Part shown: positions 55,876 through 64,000 of the stretch, piece by piece
Position numbering within the stretch: position 1 is the stretch's first letter
Layout: each line of letters starts with the position of its first letter
Assembly: GCA_039881045.1 (NCBI GenBank)
Contig: JAYWVB010000020.1
Location: forward strand, 372,001 to 436,000
Length of the DNA: 64,000 nt
Reading direction: 5' to 3'
Origin: Chaetomium olivaceum
Taxonomy: Eukaryota > Ascomycota > Sordariomycetes > Sordariales > Chaetomiaceae
Program-made: the position numbers and the translations under genes
The notes under the pieces: generated by a model
What the model was told of the DNA's origin: nothing
Database searches by the model: none
What the model saw: the letters and a program-made list of their open reading frames with translations, nothing else

Positions 55876-57427
55876 ACTTGCCGAGCTGGATCGTTCGGTA
55901 TGCTAAACTACAATATGGTGTAATGGTCTGATAGGCGCCTAGGATGAAAAAAGAACCTTAAAGAAGGGATGGTACAGAAAGGTCTGGGGATTCAGAACCC
56001 GATTTATCTGGGGGGCTCGAGAACACCAAAGCGTGGCCTACATTGTCATTGTCAATGCGTCTTAGAGAGGTCATTGCGCAAAGATGATCTGATCTTGGGA
56101 ATGTTGTCATTTCAAAAATCACAGGCATCTGAACGCCATGATCCGGGAGGGGTGAGGGTCAGCTGAGGACCTCCTTGTTTCAATGCTTCCAGAACAAACC
56201 CTTTAGACATGGAAGCATGATGGAGCATCGGGAAGAATCGGACGAGTGAGCAGAGGCATGATGTCAGGAATTCGTCCCAGGTCGTCATGTCGCCGACATG
56301 ACTTGCGGAACATCGCCGGTGGACGGTGTCCTCACGCTTGAGCCTAATTCGTTTTCAGGCCTAAGGTAAGCCGCAGTTTCTCGGTCAAATTGTGTGATTT
56401 TTGAAGGCTTGGAACAATTGAGGTTAAGAGAAGAGAACCCATTAAAAAGGGGAAAGAAAATAGGACAAAAGCAGGCTCTTCATGAATGCATCGGAGAGTT
56501 TTGGCCAATCACTAATATCACTCACCACACAGTCAGTTAAGCTCAGCGGGGCAACGACCGGCAGATCTGCAACCACGCGGCCGACAGGGGAGCCATGTGC
56601 AGGAGATCCGGTTTTGGTGTAACGGCGATGAAATGGTCTAGCGAAAGAGCACAAGACTTGCTCTGAGACTCCGGATAAAGAATCTGGGGCTGACTGGCTG
56701 GTCCTGGCTTTAGGTTGGAACACACATCCCTTTGCCGTAATTCGACCCTCACAGAGAGGGAGGAAGGCTCACAGTCCCTGGCAGTGTTGCGGACCTCGGT
56801 ATTACTAGCGCCTTTTCCTAGGCAAGACGATGGAGAGGGCAGCTGACAGCACGGCACAACTGCCGACAGCCCTTGAACTGTCCGACAAGAACTTGGAGCC
56901 TACGCCGAGTGGCCACCGCAGGCTGCCCCCTTTGCGGCCCCAGCCGGTTCTCAAATCACTGCGGGCATTGGCTTGATCTTTCCCACACCCACCCGGTGAA
57001 GGGATATACGGAAAGGAAAAAAGAAGAAAATACCAAAGGACGGGGTATTTTGGTGACCGAAACAGACCACACCCCTCCTTCCGCCTACCAGATATTCCAC
57101 TCAGCGACCGGGACCCCATAAAACCCCAATGCTCAGCCTGAGTTTGGTCCAGCCGGCTGTACCCTAGTGGTCTAGCGTTCACGCCCCCCAAGGGAGAGTG
57201 AGATCAGTTCCCACGGCCGTCATGCGAACCCCACACCCTACATCTAGATTTCTAACCCGCGCTGTGCATGACCCTGGAGCAAAGAATTATGCACCAGGAA
57301 AAGAGGAACCATAGAGTGAAAAGACAAAAACGAAAACAAAAACATAACAGAAAGCTGGTCCTTTGCACCGTTAACGCTTGCCCGCTTCCGTCTAATAAAA
57401 GGGTCCGCGGCCGGTTTCTGGGCATTG
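55876..57427. other. intergenic: promoter of unknown gene and 3' region of sen1
   Basis: About 1.55 kb without a supported gene. A stretch near 57160-57220 looks faintly tRNA-like but fails (see rejected). The right end may still be part of the sen1 3' exon. Confidence 0.35.
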
Positions 57428-60400
57428 TCACCGTCCCTAGAGATCGTTCGAGTTAGACAATGTGCATTGTGCAGATATCACGCCTAGGTAGATTCTCACT
57501 CACCTTTGGCGCATTGGGAGCCCCATTGGGTCTATTTCCACCAGGCGGCCTGATGTATGGTTGAGCAGGCTGGGATGGCTGGGCAGGCGCGCGCGACGGA
57601 GGGATCAAGCCCAACACTTCCATCGCCGAGGGATCAATTGGCGGGTTTGGTTGTTTGTGCTTACCGGGACCTGTCGGGGCCTTCACTGGGCCTCGGTCTG
57701 AGCTGGGGTGCGTCTGAGGGGGTTATTATCAGCTAAGGGCGACCTGGGCGAGCGTTGCTATAGTCGGGCACCAACCTTCTTTGTGCCGGAGCGGCCGTCC
57801 TCGTCATCCCGCGGCCGCTTCTTCCCTGTGGACCCTGTAGTGGACTGGATAACGGGCGCATGTCCAGCCCTCGGTAGCATCGATGTAATCTCCCCTTTTC
57901 CATTGAGACCACCAATGCCCGAACCATGGTACGGAAGCGTCGAAGCAATTGGGGCTGCATCCTGGTTATGCGCTTTTGTTGCCGTAGCGGGCCCCGGTTG
58001 TGTCGGTGCGTTGGCGCCTGAAGGCCATTGTTGGGGAGGTTCGGGTGCATCGGTCATGACGACGTCGTTCTTCAACTCTATGGCGCCGATGGGTCGAGAT
58101 GACTCAGATGGTGGCGCAGTGAATAACGGCAGGGGCACTTGTCGGCCCGGTTGGTCGAGCAGGGCCATGATATTACCGGTGGTATAGCGATCGCGCTCCT
58201 TCGCGTCCTCGATAAGTTTACCCCAAAACTCGCCCTGCACCAGCGCGCGAGAATCACCTAGGATCCATAGTGATGACCTGGCACGGGTCAAACCGACGTT
58301 CATACGCCGGATATCCGTCATGAAACCGATACCGCCGGTTGGGCTAGCTCGGACACACGAGAAGATGATGATCTCGCACTCGCGGCCCTGGAAAGCGTCC
58401 GTGGTATTGAATTCGATCTCCTCGGTGATCCCGTCGCCATACTTCTCGGCAAACCGCTGTCGCAGCCGAAACAGCTGAGCCTTGTACGGAGTGATGATGC
58501 CGATTTTGCCCTTCAGCTCGAAATTGCCATAATCCGTGCGGAACCGACGGTAGAGCTGCATAGCAACCCTGAGCTCATCGTCGTTGACCAGTGACTGGTT
58601 CTTCGGCCCGCGCGACTGGGAACCCTTAACGTCGAAAAACCGATAGGGACCAAGGAGTTCGCTCCGATGCCACGGCTGGAGGCGAAGCTGTCCCATATCC
58701 GCACCGTCTTGGAGTAAGCCCTCGTAGAATTCTTTGCTAGGGAATCTACTGATCTCCGGGTGCATACGGTATTGCATGTCGAGTAGATGAACGTCCTGAG
58801 CATGGTTCTTCTGCATCCGCACAAACAAACTCTGGTCGTACCCGTACCGCGCAGCAGATTGTGAGAGCACCGTGGGGGGCAGCTGCTTGGGGTCCCCGAC
58901 GAGAATGCACTTAGAACAGCCATACTTCAGCGGGATGAGAGCGCTCAGCTCCACGCACTGCGCAGCCTCATCGATGATGACCGTTTCAAACTCGACGTTG
59001 AGATTTTTGAACATCTCATGACCGCTACCGCTCAACGTGGCGCAGAGAACCTGAGCCTTGTCGAGGATGTCTTGTTGTATCTGTCGACGCTTGATCTCGA
59101 CCTCGCGCGCAAACGTGTTCCCGTTGCTCTTGTTGGCGTCGATCTTGGCGCCAATATGAGCCTGGCGGCGCTTCAGATCATCAAATTCGCGTTGTAACTT
59201 CGAAATGGACGCGTGATCGCCGCCACTTGCCCGGACCGCCTCAAGCTGAGGCCGCAGCTCTGTAATCTTTTCCTTGAGAATGCCGGCCTCCTGGTGTAGC
59301 TTTTCGCGATCACTCGGACCGCTATTATTCATTGCGTCATCCATCCGGGCTTTGACCAACTCATCAAGTGTGACATCTTTCACGGCCGCGTTGATCGCGT
59401 CGGTCCGGCCCAGACGCACAACCTCAACTTTGTGGGACGCTCCATTCATCGTTTTGACACCAGCCTTCAAGCGCAGGACAAGTTCGTCCACGGCCGCGTT
59501 GCTGGGCGCGCAGACTAACAACTTCTTTGAAGGCGCCTGATTGGCGGCAGGGGCACCAGGCCTCGCAACGGGGACTGCACCGCTGGACGGCTTCAAAACT
59601 CCCGTGAGGAGGCAGCCGACCATAGCGATAATGGTTTTCGTTTTACCAGTTCCCGGTGGGCCCTGAACCAAGGTGAAGCCGTCGTTCGCCTTGGCATTCA
59701 GGATAGCACGCGCTTGGCCGGGGTTGAGTTGGTAATTCTCCATGACATCCTTGACCGCCTCATTACCAAATGTCAGCATCGGGGACGGCTGGGCCTTCAG
59801 CACCTCGTCCATCAAATCATAGTATTGCAAACTCTCCAACGCCGCATATTCGCGTTCGATGGTCGTCATGTTGGTGATTTTGACGACATTGAACTCGGAG
59901 CCGGGAAGAAGCGCCGGGAGAATCTGGTTTCCTCTGGCGTTGAGGCGGTAGACAACCTCGACGGTGTCTTTCTTGTAAGTGGTCTTCCAGATACGAGAGA
60001 GACAATGTAGCTCCGTGGGGTGATTAAGCGGATCTTCTCCTCTTGAAACAAGGACGATATCTCCCTCGGACAGGCCCCGGTCCTTGCTGATTTGGGCGGG
60101 CACCGAGGCAGTGACTTCCATAAACTTATCGACCGTCATGCGGCTGAGAACCTTGATACCGAAAGGCTTGGACGTAGCCTCATCCTTGGAAGTCACAAAC
60201 GATCGCCAGGCCTCGTTGATGAGTAGCGGGAAGAAAGTCTGCTTGTAGCTGTGGGGATCGGTATAGTCATCCGAAACGCGATCGCACCTGTACCCGTTGG
60301 GGGGATCATTACCCTCGTGGAAGATGTCCCACTCCAGAATTGCCTGGTGGAGGACATCCATGGGGGGGATCAAGCGCGCTCGCATATCCTTTGCTGACCG

Positions 60401-63400
60401 CTGGAGCTTGACCTTCTTTACGGGGCCCCGCCTCTCGGCCAGCATGAGCAACCGGCGGCGCTCAGTATCGGTGAGGTTCTTGTTCCCCGCCTTCGCTTTC
60501 AGTGCTATCCTTTCGTCTTCGGAGTCATCTTCCTCTTCCGAGGACGAGCCAACCATGATCTCGTCCTTGACGACCGGCGCATGATCCTTGCCCCGAACAC
60601 CGGCGATGCCTTGGAGACCAGAACCCTCGCCAGGGACAGTTTTGGGCGGGGCTCGCAAGGCTTTCGCTTTGGCAATGGCCTCAGCATCTCTCCTGGCCTT
60701 TTCAGCCTTTTCCCGGGCCCTGGCTTCTTTGATCGATGATTGATTCGCGAGGACGGCCTTTTGATTTAGTTTGGTGGGCTGTTTGGGTTTTGGGCCCTCT
60801 TCTTTTAATTTAGCGAGCAGCGTAGACCCGCCGCGTTTCTCAAAGTTGGGGGTGATTTCGGCAAAACGATCCTTGGTGGAAGTACCCGGGACACCCTTGG
60901 AGAAGTCGATCTTGCTCTGCTTCATGGCCCGCTCTTTCTCCTTCGCCTCCCTCTCGCCGGGTTTGGACCCCATAAACTGTTCCTCGATCAAGGCATCCTC
61001 CCCGAGGGCCTTGAGCAACTCAATCCGCTGCTCATCCGTCAAGTTGGTCTTTTGAGCGTAGTCTATTCTCCCACCGGCGAGCTGCCGTCGCCGGAGCATA
61101 TTGTGGAGGTGCACAACGGCCTTGTTGGGCAATACCATGTCGTTCTGTTTTAGTCTTGCTAGAAGCTTCTTGACCATCTCGATGATGCCCGCGATGAGAT
61201 ACTTGTCTCTCAGCTGCAGCATGTCGGCAAGAGAGAAGGAATACTTCCTCGGAGGTTCTAGGACGACTTTCAGGGCCTTCACCGTCGCATCTCCATTCGC
61301 CTGTCCGCCATCGTCGCCGCTATCCTGGCTCAGGGCTGAGGCCATGACTCCGTCCTGGGCAAACAACTTGTTGCCTAGCTCCATGACGTCTCGGCAGAAG
61401 TCCTCCATCACCTTCTTGTCAACCCTTTCGTGCCATACCCTCATCATGACGAATGAGTGGTCGACAACCTGCCAAACACACTCCCACCACCGCTTGACAG
61501 CAGCGTGCTCTTCTGTGGTGAGGGTTTTACGCCTCAGCTGACCCGAGGAAGGATCGCAAAGTCCGTTCAAAATGAACTCACTGCACTTGAGGATTGGGAG
61601 CATATGACTCCAAGGGCTACTTTTGCCAGTCTTTGCAGTGACGCTATGCACTGCTTCCGAGAACGCATTTAGGAAGGGAATGAAATAATCCTCCAGCATC
61701 TTGCCCACTGCCTCGGAGGGCAAGCTCTCGCTTGTGATAGCCTTGAGCAGCTCAAAGCCAGCCTCCCGAATAGCGTCTTCGCCATGGATCAATGACGATA
61801 TGATGGGGTGGATGGTCGGGCTCTGAGGCTCCGAGCAAAACCTGACAAGGTCCTCTTGCTTGAAGTCGGACAGCCGACCGAGCATCCTCCCTATTGCTGT
61901 CGTTTGCTGCTGATACCTTGAATTGAACTTTTGTTGCTCCAGCTTCAATTGCTCCTTGCGCTTGGGCATGAACCGCTCAATGCTTCGAAGTCGCAACGTA
62001 GCCATCAGCATGACCTTTGCTAGCTCGGCATGTCCGAGCTGCCCATACCAGAGCATCTCGAGGAAGGATTCCCACAGCATCCCAGAGTCCCGGTTCACAG
62101 CATCCTGTACCGCTACCCCATCAATCAGCGCTTTCCATTCAATTTCCGTCGCCCTGGCATCCAGTGCTAATGCTGAGTGGATGATGCCCATTGCCGCCTG
62201 AGAAATGCCGACATTGTAGGTGTCTCCAGGCTTGAGGCCAGCCGCAGTAATAATCACACCACTGTACTGAATGACGCGGTTGAGCAGCTGGTTCACCATG
62301 ATGAGTGCAGTGCCCGTATCGAACGGAACATTTTGATGAAGATAACCATCGAGCGATTCTCTGAGAGTAACCAAGCCCGCAAGGGTGCAGGTCGCTTGTG
62401 CGGCTCGGTCCGCGGCCGGATCCCGACGGAATGTGTCGAAGAGATGCCGCAGCAGTGATTCGCACACGTCCGATCGCTGTATTGTTGGTAAGGACCGTAT
62501 GAACGCCCCCATCCAAGCCGCCAGAGCCGGTACTTGATTGTCCCCTTCAGCGACCATCATGTCTGGCATCAAGGACTTGTTCAGAAAGCGGCGGAATGCC
62601 GGGCTCTTGAAGATCTCCTCGACGAGCTGGCTGGGGGTGACTTGGTCAAACGCAGCCCAGAACGCGCTTGGGGACTTTTCCATAAGCCCCCGCAGACCCT
62701 TCAAGACCACAGCAAGGGCTTCGTCGGAATCAGTGGCTAGGTGCTCCAAGGCGAGAAAGTAGACGCTCGGCGACACCTCCATCGCTCTGAGAGAGTTGAT
62801 GATTTGCTTCTCGCTCAAAGCCCGGAGGATGAGTGAAAACCCATGCCAAAACCTGCAGACCCTGTCCGGCGTCGGCATTCCTCTGGAGAGAGACACCCGC
62901 AGAACCGCGCTGCAAATGAGGGCAGATGGCCCAGTCCCACTCCTGGTCCGTGAGGGACCCAGGCGCCCGTTTTTCCCAAGCACACTCGGCAAACTTTTGT
63001 TTATAAGGGGTAGACGGCTCATCGAAGAGAAAGTGGGTCATGGTGGGTATGAGACCTCCTTGCATCCGCAGTGGCCGTTTTTGTTGCGTGTTTTCGAAGA
63101 CGTAGGTGAAGTCTTCTTTATTCCCAGGGCCGGCGAGATATTCGGTACTGCAGAGGGCTTCGAAAAGAGCAATGACAGCCGACATGTCATGCTCAACTAG
63201 CTTAGCCGTCGTCATTGGGCCCTTCGCCTCGAGGATTGCTCTCGCGCTCTGGAGGCCCTTGTCGATACGGAGTTGGTCGAACTCGCCGAGCTTGATCCGC
63301 ATGTAATCAATCATCTCTGGTGCGAGATGCCTACAGACCAAAACGGGAGACATTAGTCCTAGTTACAGCCACGGTACGGAGGAAGGGGTGCGCTTACAGG

Positions 63401-63753
63401 CCGCTGAGGTATGGCCGACGGTTTCGGTGCCAGTTCCTCACGCACGAATCGCACCGCGTGAGACAGCCGTCGACAGCCTGTGTCCAATTGTCCAGCCACT
63501 CGCCAGCAACCTCCCTACCGAGGCCCATTAGAATGCTAAGATCATATGCATTCTGAAACCTGCTCTCGTATTCTTTGATCCGGCCTTGCTTTTCTTCGGC
63601 CGAGAGTCCGCCTTCGTCGGGAACACTGGGCTCGTCGTAGTTCGCAAAATCTTCTTCGTCGATCTTGGGGCAGCATAGATGCGCATCTGGTGGACGGTCC
63701 TCAAACTCACGATGCCACGCAAGAGCAGCCTGCAGAAGGGCATTCGACTCCAT
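57428..63753 (-). CDS. sen1: helicase SEN1 (one clear +1 frameshift; C-terminal end uncertain)
   Basis: Exons are 63753-63398, 63330-57776, 57713-57504 and a short last exon near 57436-57428. A superfamily 1B RNA/DNA helicase acting in transcription termination of non-coding RNA, R-loop removal and RNA processing in the nucleus. The long helical N-terminal domain starts MESNALLQAALAWHREF. The helicase motifs are complete: LVQGPPGTGKTKT (Walker A), VIIDEAAQCVE (motif II), GDPKQLPPTV, QYRMHPEIS, TTDAFQGRECE and NVGLTRARSSLWILGD. One base too many near 62903-62915 separates EWDWAICPHLQ from AVLRVSLSRGMPTPD; removal puts 1970 codons of exons 1-2 in phase. Exon 3 adds PPIDPSAMEVLGLIPPSRAP, a conserved tail block. 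The terminus is unclear: the splice-consistent model ends at 57428, but a following frame reads DPFIRRKR and could run to 57371 with another repair. Confidence 0.92.
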
Positions 63754-64000
63754 GGCGGCTACGAGTGAAGAACGGATTCGGCCGGTCGTTTCGAGTGGGG
63801 TTGAGCGAGGATTGCGAGATCAAAAAACCGGTAAAAAAACCGGACCTCGTTCCACGGCCTAGCGTAATCCTACTTAGGTCTCGATATTCGAAAACCTTGT
63901 GGAATGGGCCAAGGACTGGCAGAATCGTCGGGAAACGGAGACGGGAGGAATGGGGCCGCCTGGGGGACGACCATCCGACGTGAAAGAGCGCGGCCAACAC

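Noticed and set aside
57150..57225. tRNA-like stretch (TAGTGGTCTAGCG ... GATCAGTTCCC)
   Set aside because: The B-box does not match GGTTCRANNC and no acceptor stem pairs across a 70-90 nt span.

Overview
The window is nuclear DNA of a filamentous ascomycete, most likely a sordariomycete near the Sordariales. The evidence is short introns (about 50-100 nt) with GTRNGT donors and CTRAC/CTGAC branch sites, GC-rich third codon positions, and a gene set typical of these fungi: ATP sulfurylase with a fused APS-kinase-like domain, a TRP/ML-domain channel, an EI24/RRT8-type protein, EOS1, GDT1 and SEN1. I see no operons, CRISPR arrays, insertion sequences, intact transposons or rRNA genes, and no tRNA I can defend.

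Layout. 1-404 (-): start of a CIA30-like complex I assembly factor, cut by the window edge. 3.6-6.2 kb (+): three-RRM RNA-binding protein. 7.5-10.0 kb (+): SSF-family, DUR3-like transporter. 10.4-11.0 kb (+): unknown protein. 11.3-12.3 kb (-): mitoribosomal mL45/Mba1-like. 12.9-14.0 kb (+): EOS1. 14.6-15.4 kb (-): eIF1. 16.6-18.1 kb (+): TRM44. 18.2-19.5 kb (-): intradiol ring-cleavage dioxygenase. 20.5-23.5 kb (-): TRP-like channel. 25.1-27.9 kb (-): unknown Arg/Asp-rich and polyproline protein. 29.2-31.3 kb (-): ATP sulfurylase. 33.0-36.9 kb (-): secreted mucin-like repeat protein. 39.0-40.4 kb (-): EI24/RRT8-like protein. 41.1-42.7 kb (-): GDT1. 43.6-46.2 kb (+): TBF1-like telobox-binding protein. 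46.8-49.8 kb (+): gamma-COP SEC21. 50.7-52.3 kb (-): secreted amidase. 53.4-55.9 kb (-): unknown coiled-coil protein. 57.4-63.75 kb (-): helicase SEN1.

The genes are mostly housekeeping: translation and tRNA modification (eIF1, TRM44, mL45), RNA processing and termination (SEN1, RRM protein), secretory pathway (SEC21, EOS1, GDT1, TRP channel), sulfate assimilation, and telomere/promoter binding. They are independent transcription units. I found no metabolic cluster.

The most striking property is that about eleven clearly conserved genes need one to three single-base corrections to stay in frame, often at short homopolymers. In most of these genes the corrected exons add up exactly to a multiple of three. 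I read this as sequencing or assembly error rather than biology, but it decides how these gene models should be read. The most interesting biological items are the secreted repeat protein whose units each end in an N-glycosylation sequon, a telomere-repeat-like sequence just upstream of the gene for a telobox-binding protein, a pentanucleotide minisatellite filling a dioxygenase intron, and a GC-AG intron. No undescribed multi-gene system is evident.
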